DNA from: JALENY01 sp036310185 | Lineage (GTDB): Bacteria > Bacillota > Clostridia > Lachnospirales > Lachnospiraceae | DNA: 64,000 nt | Direction: 5' to 3' | NCBI GenBank assembly: GCA_036310185.1 | Contig: JAXJSH010000070.1 | Span: 81,024 to 145,023, forward strand | In this document: one piece after another, positions 1-9,114 of the stretch | Layout: the number at the start of each line of letters is the position of its first letter | Position numbering within the stretch: the stretch's first letter is position 1 | Translations under genes and position numbers: made by a program | The notes under the pieces: model-generated | Database searches by the model: none | Told to the model about the DNA's origin: nothing | The model's input: only the letters and a program-made list of their open reading frames with translations

Positions 1-885
1 CAGCTGTGCAAGAGCCAGTACAGCTACCATAACAAAGAAAATAACAGCTTTTGCCTGAGCTACACCACGGCTGTTTGAGCTTGCATAGAATGTCTTATAG
101 ATATTAAGTGCCATCATTTCAGTTGTATTTACCATAGAACCATCTGCCTGTACTGCAATCGGCATACCCTCTGTCAATGCCAGGTTCTGGTCGAACAACT
201 TAAAGGAGTTCGTCAAAGTCAGGAAAATACAAATGGTAATAGAAGACATAACGTTCGGAATCGTAACTTTAAACAATGTCTGAACTTTATTTGCACCGTC
301 AATCTTAGCAGCTTCCATCATATCTTCTGAAACGCTCTGAAGACCTGCAATATAAACAATCATCATGTAACCAATCTGCTGCCAGCACATCAGAATAATC
401 AGTCCCCAAAAACCGTATTCTGATTTTGCCAGTAAGTATGTACCATATTTGCTTAAAATACCATCGAAAATCATAGACCAGATATAACCAAGTACGATAC
501 CGCCAATCAGATTCGGCATGTAGAATACAGTACGGAAAATATTAGATCCTTTGATATTCTGGGTTAAAAGATATGCAATAAGGAATGCGAAAAAGTTAAT
601 CAAAATAATTGATACTACCGCAAACAATGCCGTATACCACATAGAATGACGAAATCCTGCGTCGCTAAAAGCCTTTGCATAGTTATCCAATGCAACAAAC
701 TGCGCATCTGACGGCAGTGTAAATTTGCAGAATGACAAATACATACCCTGTACAAACGGCCAAATGAAGCCAACACAAAAAGCAAGAAATGTAGGTAACA
801 TAAAGATCGGGAAACATTTACGAATCGGTCTTGATACCAAACGGCTGTTTACTGCCGCTGCTGATGGTTTTTTCTTCTTTCTCAT
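1..885 (-). CDS. Carbohydrate ABC transporter permease, MalF/UgpA type (3' end beyond window)
   Basis: Inner-membrane permease subunit of a sugar ABC importer. The protein begins with a basic MRKKKK segment. It then has hydrophobic helices typical of the family, and the cytoplasmic EAA-type loop that contacts the ATPase (DMMEAAKIDGANKVQTLFKV). The reading frame stays open to base 1, so the C-terminus lies outside the window; about 295 codons are present, close to full length. An in-frame ATG lies at 900, but GAGGG about 8 bases before the ATG at 885 favours the latter. The gene follows the solute-binding lipoprotein gene on the same strand and should be its partner. A second permease gene is expected just beyond the left edge. 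The substrate is unknown. Confidence 0.9.
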   Translation of the reverse strand, partial: MRKKKKPSAAAVNSRLVSRPIRKCFPIFMLPTFLAFCVGFIWPFVQGMYLSFCKFTLPSDAQFVALDNYAKAFSDAGFRHSMWYTALFAVVSIILINFFAFLIAYLLTQNIKGSNIFRTVFYMPNLIGGIVLGYIWSMIFDGILSKYGTYLLAKSEYGFWGLIILMCWQQIGYMMIVYIAGLQSVSEDMMEAAKIDGANKVQTLFKVTIPNVMSSITICIFLTLTNSFKLFDQNLALTEGMPIAVQADGSMVNTTEMMALNIYKTFYASSNSRGVAQAKAVIFFVMVAVLALAQL

Positions 886-910
886 AAAACTAGCCCTCAT
901 ATTATTATTA

Positions 911-938
911 AGAAAGGGGAGTGCTTGCGCCCTCCCCC
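911..938 (-). terminator. Intercistronic GC-rich hairpin between binding-protein and permease genes
   Basis: Read on the minus strand, GGGGAG and CTCCCC (plus positions 916-921 and 932-937) pair around a 10-base loop and are followed by TTTCTT. Such partial terminators or stabilisers between binding-protein and permease genes are known to give more binding protein than permease. Confidence 0.6.
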
Positions 939-960
939 AATCCTTCAGTTATTTATTGAA

Positions 961-2301
961 TTACTGATTAGCGTACTGTGTAGCCCAGCCATTAACGAAT
1001 GCGGTTACTACGTTATCCCAGCTGCTGTTGTTGCATGTATAATCCTGTAATGTAGAAACAACTGCTGCTCTCCATTCATCTACGTTCGGAGTATAGTTGA
1101 ATGCCCATGTTACAACATATTTGCCTTCAGCGATCAGATCGTTAGCTGCTGTGAAGAATACGTTTTCAGATTCTTTTGCATTGTTGAACGGGATCGGTCC
1201 AAACTGTTCAGCCATCATGGTTGTACCTTCTTCAGATGTTACAACCCAGTACATGAAGTCTAATGTAGCCTGGATATCTTCTTCAGATGCTTTGCTGTTT
1301 ACAGCCCAGCAGTTTTCTGTACCACATGCAAGTGCGGAGTTGTCTTCACCTTCAACACCGATGTAGATCGGGATCATGGTCAGATCATCCGGATTCATGT
1401 TGTAATCGTTCACTAAGGAATCATATTCCCATGTACCATTCTGATAGAATACAGCCTCTCCTGAGCCGAACTCTTCTTTAGACATATCGCCAGTAGCGGT
1501 CGGAAGTGCAGAAGCTTCAACAGTTGCATTGTTTACATACAGATCCCAGATAGCTTTGTAGTTGTCAAGGTAAGCACCTGTGATTTCAGCCGGCTGTTCT
1601 GTTACGCCGTCATCTTCGAATTCATAGTACAGCGGCATGTTTGCCAGATGTCCGGAGAATCTCCAGGAAGAAGAACTGTCAAGACCTGCAGATGAGAATG
1701 CAGAGAATCCAAGTTCATCTTTACGAGCTGTGATATCTTCAACAACTGCTTTTAAGGAATCGAAATCTGTGATATCAGATACTTCGTATCCAGCTTCAGC
1801 TAAAAGAGCTTTGTTTGTGATAAGACCGAATGCTTCGTAGCAGTAACCTACTGCGTAAACTTCTCCGTTATCACCTTTTAAGTTAAAGTCATCTGTAGTC
1901 ATCTCAGCGTATACATCAGTATCAGCCAGATCTAAGCAGTAGTCACCCCATGTTGCAAGAGACTGCTGATTACCACACTGGAATAAGGTCGGAGCGCTGC
2001 TCTTTGCCATTTCAGCAGTTAAAGTCTGTTCATATTCACCACCTGCTGCAGTAACAACTTTAACTTCTACACCAGTCTGCTCTGTATATGTAGCTGCCAG
2101 TTTCTGCCAAGCTGCATCTGATTCCGGTTTGAAGTTCAGATAATATACAGAACCTTTTGCATCAGAGCTTTCATCATCTGCATCATCTGTTGTTTTTGCA
2201 TCATCACCTGTGGTCTCTTTTTCTTTTGAACCACAGCCAGCGAACATGCTGGTAACCATAGCGGCTGAAAGTAAAAGAGCCATTACCTTTTTCATTTTCA
2301 T
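961..2301 (-). CDS. Sugar ABC transporter solute-binding lipoprotein (SBP family 1)
   Basis: Extracellular lipid-anchored receptor of a carbohydrate importer. The N-terminus MKMKKVMALLL...MFAGC is a lipoprotein signal with the lipobox cysteine at residue 23, followed by an acidic D/E/T-rich linker. The mature part has the family 1 look: an N-terminal YYLNFKPESDAAW strand and helix, and a VTAAGGEYEQTL region. There are 446 residues from the ATG at 2301, which has GGAGAG 8 bases upstream. A longer in-frame start exists but would put residues before the signal peptide. The gene is first in its operon, directly behind a strong promoter and operator, with the permease gene downstream. The ligand cannot be told from sequence. 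Confidence 0.92.
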   Translation of the reverse strand: MKMKKVMALLLSAAMVTSMFAGCGSKEKETTGDDAKTTDDADDESSDAKGSVYYLNFKPESDAAWQKLAATYTEQTGVEVKVVTAAGGEYEQTLTAEMAKSSAPTLFQCGNQQSLATWGDYCLDLADTDVYAEMTTDDFNLKGDNGEVYAVGYCYEAFGLITNKALLAEAGYEVSDITDFDSLKAVVEDITARKDELGFSAFSSAGLDSSSSWRFSGHLANMPLYYEFEDDGVTEQPAEITGAYLDNYKAIWDLYVNNATVEASALPTATGDMSKEEFGSGEAVFYQNGTWEYDSLVNDYNMNPDDLTMIPIYIGVEGEDNSALACGTENCWAVNSKASEEDIQATLDFMYWVVTSEEGTTMMAEQFGPIPFNNAKESENVFFTAANDLIAEGKYVVTWAFNYTPNVDEWRAAVVSTLQDYTCNNSSWDNVVTAFVNGWATQYANQ

Positions 2302-2352
2302 AGTATCTCTCTCCTTTATTATACTTTTTTTGGAACAGTTATCGGAAAGGTT

Positions 2353-2370
2353 TCCGGTAACGTTTCCAAA
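2353..2370 (-). promoter_or_regulatory. LacI-family / CcpA cre-like operator
   Basis: Near-palindrome GGTAACGTTTCC (2356-2367; minus strand GGAAACGTTACC) with the CG centre typical of LacI-family and cre sites. It lies just downstream of the -10 box, where a bound repressor would block initiation. Which regulator binds is not known. Confidence 0.6.
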
Positions 2371-2380
2371 TGTTGAATAA

Positions 2381-2409
2381 ATAATACACCCTCTTGGTAA
2401 ATAATGCAA
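2381..2409 (-). promoter_or_regulatory. SigA promoter of the sugar transporter operon
   Basis: On the minus strand TTGCAT (2404-2409) and TATTAT (2381-2386) are separated by exactly 17 bases. The predicted transcript start falls just before the LacI/cre-like operator. Confidence 0.75.
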
Positions 2410-2484
2410 GGAAATATTGGACAGACATGTGTATTTTGTTAAACCATCCAGAATTTTTCTTTATTTTTTGTGAATTTTTACAAG

Positions 2485-2511
2485 TAAAAAGCTGTCATAA
2501 AGACAGCTTTT
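2485..2511 (-). terminator. Terminator of the pst-pho operon
   Basis: Perfect 10-bp stem AAAAGCTGTC/GACAGCTTTT (2487-2496 with 2502-2511) followed on the minus strand by a T run, placed just after the phoR stop codon. Confidence 0.85.
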
Positions 2512-2512
2512 C

Positions 2513-4171
2513 TCAAAATTGTATGGAAATGGTTGTTCCCTCTCCTACTTTGCTTTCTACTTTTATTTTTGCCCGATGCATCATGGCACCATGCTTCACA
2601 ATGGACAGACCAAGGCCGGTTCCTTCCGTCTCACGGGAATGACTTTTATCTACCCGGTAGAACCGTTCAAAAATACGTTCCTGATCTTCCGGTGAAATAC
2701 CGATTCCTGTGTCGGTTACAGTCCACAAAATACCGGCGGCATCTTTCTTTACCTGAATGCTGACCGTACCATTTTCTCTGTTATATTTAACTGCATTGTC
2801 ACAGAGGTTGTAGATCATTTCGTATATAACCTGGCGTACACCTCGAATTTCCGCATTTTCCCCCTGCAGATGCACGGTAATGTTCCGTTTTTTTGCCTGA
2901 AGATCCAGGCATGCACAGACATCTTTTGTCACATTGTAAAGGTCTACGGTTTCCAGCTCCACTGCTGTATCTGCCAGTTCATCCAGCTTTGACAGGCGGA
3001 TAATATCTTCCACCAGAGAGGTAAGCCGTCCGGCTTCGCTGCGAATACGTCCGGCAAATTCCGGTATATCTTCCGGTTTTACCATGCGATTCTGGATCAG
3101 TTCCGCATATCCGGATATGGACATCAGCGGTGTTTTCAGTTCGTGTGACACGTTAGCAGAAAATTCTCTTCTCAGCTTCTCTGCCTGTTCTTTTTCCGTC
3201 ACATCCAGAACCAGAATGACCGCACCTTCTGTGGTGCCGTCGATCACCACCGGATTTCCTACCAGATTGTAGGTTCTGCCGCCCTGTTCAAACAGCTTTT
3301 CCGTGGCTTTTCCGTTCCGTGCATCATCCCACACCTGTTTCAGATCTTCCTGACGGCTCATTTCCAGAAGATTTTTTCCTGCGCAGCTTTCCGCCTGCAC
3401 GCGGTATATTTTCTGAGCTGCTTTATTAATGGAGAGAATCACGTTTTTATTTGTAACGATCAGTCCGTCTTTCATATTATCTGTGATCGCCAGATATTCC
3501 TGATGGGAAGTTCTCAGCTCTTCCACCTGACTTTTGATCAAACCATTCTGCTTGTGAATGCGGCGAAGCAGCGGTGAAAGTTCTTCATACACCTCATTTT
3601 CCAGGGGATGCTCCAGATCCAGTTCATTGATGGGCTCCACCAGTTTCTTTGTAAAACGGCCGGTTACATAAATATTGAGAACGATCACACCCACGATAAT
3701 CAGTACAATCAAAGTAAAACCGGACATCATGGTCTTAAATACACTGTCCACCGTATGCGCCATACGGAGTACCTGACCGTTTTCCAGCCTTATGGCATAG
3801 TAGTAAGTCACCTCACCCAGGGTATTCGACATTCTGGTGATTTCCCCGCGTCCCGTTTCAAGCGCATCCTGTACTTCCGGACGATCGCCGTGATTTTCCA
3901 TCTCTTCGGTCTTTTTTGCAGAATCATAGGTCACTTCACCGTTTTCATCAATCAGGGTGATTCGGGTTGCCGTCACATTTGCAACCTCCCGGGTCAGGTA
4001 GCTTCCTCCCATCTGATTGACGGAAATCTGAACATACTGAGCTTCATCCCTGACCGTTTCTTTCATCTCATCAAAAAACTGGTTATATGTCACAAGTTCA
4101 ATCAGAAGGAACGCCAGAATAACCGAAACACTGACCAGAAAACTTACATTTTTAAATATCTTCCGTCTCAT
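2513..4171 (-). CDS. phoR: PhoR-type sensor histidine kinase
   Basis: Membrane sensor kinase of the phosphate two-component system. It has 552 residues. TM helices lie at about 10-27 and 150-170, flanking an extracytoplasmic domain. A PAS domain spans about 225-325. The DHp box SANVSHELKTP has phospho-acceptor His343. The ATPase N-box (NLCDNA, Asn455), G1 DTGIGI (487-492) and G2 GTGLGL (517-522) are all intact. The start overlaps the response-regulator gene by 4 bases (ATGA), so the two are translationally coupled. It is the last gene of the pst-phoU-pho operon, which makes phosphate limitation the likely stimulus. The specific assignment to PhoR rests on this context plus the PAS-HisKA-HATPase layout. 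Confidence 0.93.
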   Translation of the reverse strand: MRRKIFKNVSFLVSVSVILAFLLIELVTYNQFFDEMKETVRDEAQYVQISVNQMGGSYLTREVANVTATRITLIDENGEVTYDSAKKTEEMENHGDRPEVQDALETGRGEITRMSNTLGEVTYYYAIRLENGQVLRMAHTVDSVFKTMMSGFTLIVLIIVGVIVLNIYVTGRFTKKLVEPINELDLEHPLENEVYEELSPLLRRIHKQNGLIKSQVEELRTSHQEYLAITDNMKDGLIVTNKNVILSINKAAQKIYRVQAESCAGKNLLEMSRQEDLKQVWDDARNGKATEKLFEQGGRTYNLVGNPVVIDGTTEGAVILVLDVTEKEQAEKLRREFSANVSHELKTPLMSISGYAELIQNRMVKPEDIPEFAGRIRSEAGRLTSLVEDIIRLSKLDELADTAVELETVDLYNVTKDVCACLDLQAKKRNITVHLQGENAEIRGVRQVIYEMIYNLCDNAVKYNRENGTVSIQVKKDAAGILWTVTDTGIGISPEDQERIFERFYRVDKSHSRETEGTGLGLSIVKHGAMMHRAKIKVESKVGEGTTISIQF

Positions 4172-4848
4172 TGTCTTCCCCCTATGCGATATCCGACACC
4201 GCGAACGGTTTCAATAATGTCACCTGCTTCTCCCAGCTTCTGTCTGAGGGTCCGGATATGCACATCCACGGTTCTCGTTTCTCCGTCAAAATCATATCCC
4301 CAGATATGTTCCAGCAGCTGATTTCTTGTTAAAACAATCCCACGGTTTTCCAGCAGATAACGCAGCACCTCGAACTCTTTTAAGGTCAGCACCACATTTT
4401 TTCCATCTACGGTAACCCGATGCTGTTCCACCTGAATTTTCAGTTTTCCGGCCGTATATTCATGAACCGACTGTTGTGTTTCACTGCCGCTGCGGCGCAG
4501 CACCGCACGCACTCTGGCCACAAATTCCATCATACCGAAAGGTTTTGCTATATAATCATCCGCACCCGCATCCAGGCCCAGTACTTTATCATACTCTGCC
4601 CCTTTTGCCGTGACCATAATAACCGGAATATCACCGGTATCCGAACTTCTTTTTAATTTTTTCAGAATTTCCATCCCGTCTTCTCCCGGAAGCATAATAT
4701 CCAGCAGGATCAGATCCGGTTTTTTTTCTGCCAGTCCTTTAAAAAATTGCGCACCATCCGAAAAACCGCGGGCCTCAAAACCGCTGGTCTCCAGGGTATA
4801 GACGATCAACTCTCTTATGTTTCTCTCATCTTCTACGCAATAAATCAT
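4168..4848 (-). CDS. phoP: PhoP/PhoB-family response regulator
   Basis: Transcription factor activated by the adjacent PhoR. The 226 residues comprise an N-terminal receiver domain (acidic VEDE pocket, phospho-acceptor Asp in LILLDIMLPGEDG, conserved Thr/Lys in MVTAKG and DDYIAKPF) and a C-terminal OmpR-type winged helix (VVLTLKEFEVLRYLLEN...RTVDVHIRTLRQKLGE). The ATG at 4848 is chosen over a longer in-frame start because GGAGACAAAG lies before it and residue 1 then begins the receiver fold (MIYCVEDE). That ATG overlaps the phoU stop by 4 bases, and the gene's own stop overlaps phoR. Likely targets include the Pho-box-like repeats upstream of pstS. Confidence 0.93.
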   Translation of the reverse strand: MIYCVEDERNIRELIVYTLETSGFEARGFSDGAQFFKGLAEKKPDLILLDIMLPGEDGMEILKKLKRSSDTGDIPVIMVTAKGAEYDKVLGLDAGADDYIAKPFGMMEFVARVRAVLRRSGSETQQSVHEYTAGKLKIQVEQHRVTVDGKNVVLTLKEFEVLRYLLENRGIVLTRNQLLEHIWGYDFDGETRTVDVHIRTLRQKLGEAGDIIETVRGVGYRIGGRQ

Positions 4849-5498
4849 CTTTCTTTGTCTCCTCTGTGTACGCCTGTTATGGAAAATTCCACCCATTCCG
4901 CTATATTGGTGGCATGGTCACCGATTCTCTCATAATATTTTGCAATCATAAGAAGATCCATAATATATGCACCGTCAAATCCCGGATGTTTCAGCCGTTC
5001 AATCAGCTGTTCTCTTATTCTCACGAAAAGTTCATCCACCGCATCGTCGCTGTCAATGACTTTCTGTGCCATGTACAGATCACGCTTTACATATGCATCA
5101 ATACTCTCATTTACCATGTTCATGGTAGCAACTGCCATCTCTCTGATGGGGATGCTTTCATCCGGTGCCTGCAGATGAGAGGTTTCCAGAATTTCCGCAA
5201 TATCTGCAGCCTGATCACCGATTCGTTCCATATCGGTAATCATCTTCAGCGCCGCCGAGATCTGTCTGAGATCGCGGGCCACCGGCTGCTGCTGGAGCAG
5301 AAGTTTCAGACACATATTTTCGATTTCCTTTTCCTTGTGATCGATCTCCTGATCTTTCCGGATAATCTCACGGGCTGCTTCCTGATTTTCCTCCATCAGT
5401 ACCTCATATGTGCGGTTAATCACCTGCTCACACAGGGAGCCCATCTCGATCATCTGCACATTCAGCTCCTGTAACTGCTCATCAAATCTTACTCTCAT
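4845..5498 (-). CDS. phoU: Phosphate transport/signalling regulator PhoU
   Basis: Cytoplasmic helical regulator that links the PstSCAB transporter to the PhoR kinase and restrains phosphate uptake. The 217 residues contain the two duplicated three-helix PhoU repeats with the metal-binding E/D-x3-D motifs, for example ITDMERIGDQAADIAE and KYYERIGDHATNIAEW. The ATG at 5498 gives the usual family N-terminus MRVRFDEQLQEL; a longer in-frame start at 5546 would overlap pstB by 44 bases. It lies 4 bases after pstB and its stop overlaps the phoP start. Confidence 0.94.
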   Translation of the reverse strand: MRVRFDEQLQELNVQMIEMGSLCEQVINRTYEVLMEENQEAAREIIRKDQEIDHKEKEIENMCLKLLLQQQPVARDLRQISAALKMITDMERIGDQAADIAEILETSHLQAPDESIPIREMAVATMNMVNESIDAYVKRDLYMAQKVIDSDDAVDELFVRIREQLIERLKHPGFDGAYIMDLLMIAKYYERIGDHATNIAEWVEFSITGVHRGDKER

Positions 5499-5502
5499 GA
5501 CA

Positions 5503-6252
5503 TCAACCAAACCTTCCTGTAATATAATCTTCTGTTCTCTTATCATTTGGCATGGAGAACAATTTGTCTGTATCGTTCATTTCGATTACTTCGCCCAGAA
5601 GGAAGAAGGCCGTCTTGTCTGAAATACGGGCAGCCTGCTGCATATTATGGGTAACCATGATAATAGTATAGTCTTTTTTCAGTTCTACAGCAAGGTCTTC
5701 AATCTTGGAAGTAGAAATCGGATCCAGCGCAGAAGTCGGTTCATCCATCAGAAGCACTTCCGGCTGTACCGCCAGTGCTCTTGCGATGCAAAGTCTCTGC
5801 TGCTGTCCGCCGGAGATGCCAAGGGCACTTTTTTTCAGACGATCTTTCACCTCATCCCAGATTGCAGCCTGCCTCAGGGAAGTTTCCACAATTTCATCCA
5901 GTTTCGCCTTGCTGCGGATTCCGTGTGTTCTCGGTCCATAGGCAATATTGTCATAAATGCTCATCGGAAAGGGATTGGGTTTCTGGAATACCATACCCAC
6001 ACGCTTGCGAAGCAGGTTTACATCCATTTTTCCGTAAATGTCTTCTCCGTCCAGAAGAACGTCTCCGGTGATCTTACAGCCTTCTACCAGGTCATTCATA
6101 CGGTTCAGTGATTTTAATAAAGTAGATTTTCCACAGCCGCTGGGACCGATAAATGCGGTAATCTGCTTAGCCGGAAGATGCAGTTCCACATTTTTCAATG
6201 CATGAAAATCTCCGTAGTAGAGATTCATGTCTTTTACTGTCATTTTATCCAT
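5503..6252 (-). CDS. pstB: Phosphate ABC transporter ATP-binding protein PstB
   Basis: ATPase that powers high-affinity phosphate import with PstA and PstC. The 249 residues match the family length. Walker A is GPSGCGKSTLLKSLNRMND, the signature is LGISGGQQQRL, Walker B is VLLMDEPTSALDP, and the H-loop is MVTHNM. The NRMNDL stretch after Walker A is diagnostic of PstB. A 91-base gap with no strong terminator separates it from pstA, and phoU follows after 4 bases. Confidence 0.96.
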   Translation of the reverse strand: MDKMTVKDMNLYYGDFHALKNVELHLPAKQITAFIGPSGCGKSTLLKSLNRMNDLVEGCKITGDVLLDGEDIYGKMDVNLLRKRVGMVFQKPNPFPMSIYDNIAYGPRTHGIRSKAKLDEIVETSLRQAAIWDEVKDRLKKSALGISGGQQQRLCIARALAVQPEVLLMDEPTSALDPISTSKIEDLAVELKKDYTIIMVTHNMQQAARISDKTAFFLLGEVIEMNDTDKLFSMPNDKRTEDYITGRFG

Positions 6253-6343
6253 AATCGATTTATCCTTTCACCAGTTATCTGGTATCGCTTTTCTCTTCTC
6301 ATTTGCTGTTTTTTACAGCTCTTCAATCATTGTTCTTCAAATC

Positions 6344-7264
6344 TTATGCTTTTGTCAGCCGTTTCGCGACAAAATCAGAAATCGCGTTAATAATGAGTAC
6401 CAGGAACAGCAGGATAACAGCTGTTGCATAAGCCTGATCCATGTGCAGACCTTCACTGGAAAGAACATACATATGCACTGCCAGAGTTCTTCCCGAGTCC
6501 ATAATTCCCGATACCTGTGCAACAGTTCCTGCTGTGTAGATCAAAGCGGCAGTCTCACCTACCACACGACCGATGGCCAGAATGACGCCGGACAAAATTC
6601 CCGGCACCGCTGCAGGAAGTACAATTTTAAATACAGTACGCAGTTTTCCTGCGCCCAGCCCGAAACTGGCTTCACGATAGGAATCCGGCACAGCCAGAAG
6701 TGCCTCTTCCGAAGTACGCATGATCAAGGGCAAAATCATGATAACCAGAGTAAAGGAACCAGCCAGCATGGAATATTTCCATTTCAGCGTGGTCACAAAA
6801 AACAGCATACCAAACAGACCGTATACGATGGAAGGAATGCCGGAGAGTGTTTCTGCTGTCATACGGATAATTTTTACGACGCGGCTTCCTCTTTTTGCGT
6901 ATTCTACCAGATAAATGGCAGAAAAGATGCCGATCGGAGCTGCGATCGCAAGGGTCAGAAGGGTCATCATTATGGTGTTGATGAGCGCCGGCATGAGAGA
7001 AGCATTCTCTGATGTATAAGTAAACGCAAACAAATCTTTATTAATATGAGGAATTCCTTTTACCAGAATATAAGCAACCAGAAAGATCAGTACCGTGATC
7101 GCAGTCAATGCGCCGAGCAGTGTGATCAGGGCAACCAGTGCAGAAATGGGGTGTCTCCTGTACTGATTCATTCTCTGTGCAAAAGTCGTTCTGTTTTTAA
7201 TTTTTGCTTTATCATTCGCAGCCTGCATCTGCGGGGCAAAGTTCATTTTATTTTCAATTTCCAT
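6344..7264 (-). CDS. pstA: Phosphate ABC transporter permease PstA
   Basis: Inner-membrane channel subunit of the phosphate importer. There are 306 residues from the ATG at 7264, which has GGAGGG at good spacing; a longer in-frame start exists but is inside pstC. A long polar N-terminal tail (MEIENKMNFAPQ...) precedes about six TM helices. Conserved PstA segments include AETLSGIPSIVYGLFG and the EAA-type loop FGLGAGKLRTVFKIVLPAA. The start overlaps the end of pstC by 11 bases. Confidence 0.95.
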   Translation of the reverse strand: MEIENKMNFAPQMQAANDKAKIKNRTTFAQRMNQYRRHPISALVALITLLGALTAITVLIFLVAYILVKGIPHINKDLFAFTYTSENASLMPALINTIMMTLLTLAIAAPIGIFSAIYLVEYAKRGSRVVKIIRMTAETLSGIPSIVYGLFGMLFFVTTLKWKYSMLAGSFTLVIMILPLIMRTSEEALLAVPDSYREASFGLGAGKLRTVFKIVLPAAVPGILSGVILAIGRVVGETAALIYTAGTVAQVSGIMDSGRTLAVHMYVLSSEGLHMDQAYATAVILLFLVLIINAISDFVAKRLTKA

Positions 7265-8120
7265 TATTCGCCCTCCTCTTGAGCGCTGATACTGCCAGGT
7301 TGATAACCAGGATAAATACAAACAGCACAACACCGGTGGCAATCAGTGCTTCTCTGTGCAGTTCTGCTGCATACCCCATCTCGGTAACGATATTTGCTGT
7401 CATGGTTCGTACTCCTTCCAGAATCCCCTGGGGCATACGGGGCTGATTTCCTGCAACCATGATAACCGCCATGGTTTCCCCGATGGCACGGCCGATTCCA
7501 AGAACAATACCTGCCATGATACCGGATTTTGCAGCCGGGAATACGATACAGTATACGCTTCTCTCATGGGTTGCTCCCAATGCAAGAGAACCTTCATAAT
7601 AACTGTCCGGCACGCTTCGAATGGAAGTTTCCGTCACTCCGATGATGGTAGGAAGAATCATAATACCAAGCAGAACCGATGCGGCCAGCATACTGCTGCC
7701 GGAAATATAAGCTTCAGGAAACAGATTTCGAATGGTTGGTACGATCAGCACCATACCGAAGAATCCATATACAATAGAAGGAACACCGGCCATCAGATTG
7801 ATAGCGCTGCGGAAAAGAGGATAGATTTTCTTCGGACAATATTTTGCCATAAACACAGAAGTCAGAAGTGCGATCGGTACACCGATCAGAATTGCTCCGG
7901 CGGTAACATAAATGCTGCCCAGAATCATGGGCAGAATACCGTAAATATTATTGGATGGTCTCCACTCTTTTCCCAGAAGGAAATCGAACAGTCCGATTTC
8001 CGCGATGGCCGGAACACCGTTTGCAAACAGGAATACGCAGATGAGCACCACCGCCAAGACGGAGGTGCACGCTGCGATCAGGAAGACCAGTCTCATAGCC
8101 TGCTCTTTAAAATTTTTCAT
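7254..8120 (-). CDS. pstC: Phosphate ABC transporter permease PstC
   Basis: Second channel subunit of the phosphate importer, 288 residues with about six TM helices. PstC hallmarks are GVPSIVYGFFGMVLIVP and the cytoplasmic loop GSLALGATHERSVYCIVFPAAKSG. Its ATG at 8120 shares one base with the pstS stop, so the genes are coupled; its end overlaps pstA. Confidence 0.95.
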   Translation of the reverse strand: MKNFKEQAMRLVFLIAACTSVLAVVLICVFLFANGVPAIAEIGLFDFLLGKEWRPSNNIYGILPMILGSIYVTAGAILIGVPIALLTSVFMAKYCPKKIYPLFRSAINLMAGVPSIVYGFFGMVLIVPTIRNLFPEAYISGSSMLAASVLLGIMILPTIIGVTETSIRSVPDSYYEGSLALGATHERSVYCIVFPAAKSGIMAGIVLGIGRAIGETMAVIMVAGNQPRMPQGILEGVRTMTANIVTEMGYAAELHREALIATGVVLFVFILVINLAVSALKRRANNGN

Positions 8121-9046
8121 TAGATTTCATCCCATGCTGTTGTTTCACCAACGTAGATTGCTTTTACCTGGTCAACTGTTAAATCATCTGTCGGGTTTTC
8201 ATTGTTTACGATAACTGCGATACCATCCTGTGCAATTACAGTTGCTGTTACGCCTGTTTCGCTGTCTTTCAGATCACGGGAGGCCATACCGATATCACAG
8301 ATACCTTCGATAGCAGAATTAACACCTGTAGTAGAATCGCTCTGCTGGATTTCGATTTCAGCGTTCGGGTTAACTTCTGCATAAGCTTCTTTCAGTTTTT
8401 CCATAACCGGTGTTACAGAAGAAGAACCAGCTACTACAACTTTACCTTCCGGAGCAGAACCTGCATAAGCTTCCACATCATCCAGTGCAATGTAACCGTT
8501 TTCAGCAACAACTTCCTGTCCTTCTACACTTAAGATGAAGTCAATGAAGTCCTGAGCTACTTCAGACAGATCGTCTTTTGTTACGATGTTGAACGGTCTG
8601 CATACCTGATAATCACCAGATTTTACGTTCTCAACAGTTGCTTCTACACCGTCGATCTTAACCGCTTTTACAGAATCATTCAGAGAACCAAGAGAGATGT
8701 AACCGATTGCGTTCGGGTTGCCAGCTACTGTTGTCATCATTACAGATGTGTTGTTTGTGATTTCAGCATCTACTGTTGTGTAGTCTACTTTCTCACCCGC
8801 ATCGTTTTTCTGTTCTACACCAAACAGTTCGATGAACGCTCCGCGAGTACCGGAACCATCTTCACGGGATACAACTGTGATTTTACCGGTTGCGCCTGCT
8901 GCCTCTGCTTCTTCGTCAGCAGATTCTGTCACTTCTGCATCTGCAGATCCATCGTTTGCAGCATCAGCTGTGTCTTCGCTGCTTCCACAGCCGACCATTC
9001 CAAGTACCATTGCCGATGTTAATAATAATGCTAATTTTTTCTTCAT
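8120..9046 (-). CDS. pstS: Phosphate-binding lipoprotein PstS with swapped lobe order
   Basis: Extracellular phosphate receptor for PstCAB. It has 308 residues, a signal peptide with lipobox Cys20 (LGMVGC) and an acidic linker to about 50. The order of conserved blocks is unusual. The block that is C-terminal in ordinary PstS (KITVVSREDGSGTRGAF at 55-71, GYISLGSLND, FIDFILSVEGQ) comes first. The block that is normally N-terminal (VVVAGSSSVTPVMEKL at 203-218, STTGVNSAIEG, DIGMASRDLK, DGIAVIVN, TTAWDEI) comes last. All phosphate-contacting loops appear present, so a circular permutation is more likely than damage. RBS GGAG lies 13 bases before the ATG. It is first in the operon, behind Pho-box-like repeats. 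Confidence 0.93.
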   Translation of the reverse strand: MKKKLALLLTSAMVLGMVGCGSSEDTADAANDGSADAEVTESADEEAEAAGATGKITVVSREDGSGTRGAFIELFGVEQKNDAGEKVDYTTVDAEITNNTSVMMTTVAGNPNAIGYISLGSLNDSVKAVKIDGVEATVENVKSGDYQVCRPFNIVTKDDLSEVAQDFIDFILSVEGQEVVAENGYIALDDVEAYAGSAPEGKVVVAGSSSVTPVMEKLKEAYAEVNPNAEIEIQQSDSTTGVNSAIEGICDIGMASRDLKDSETGVTATVIAQDGIAVIVNNENPTDDLTVDQVKAIYVGETTAWDEI

Positions 9047-9114
9047 AACTAAAGATCTCCTTGCTTTTTTCTTTTTGTTTTTGTTTGCTTTGTTTTCTCA
9101 ACAAGGACATCTTA

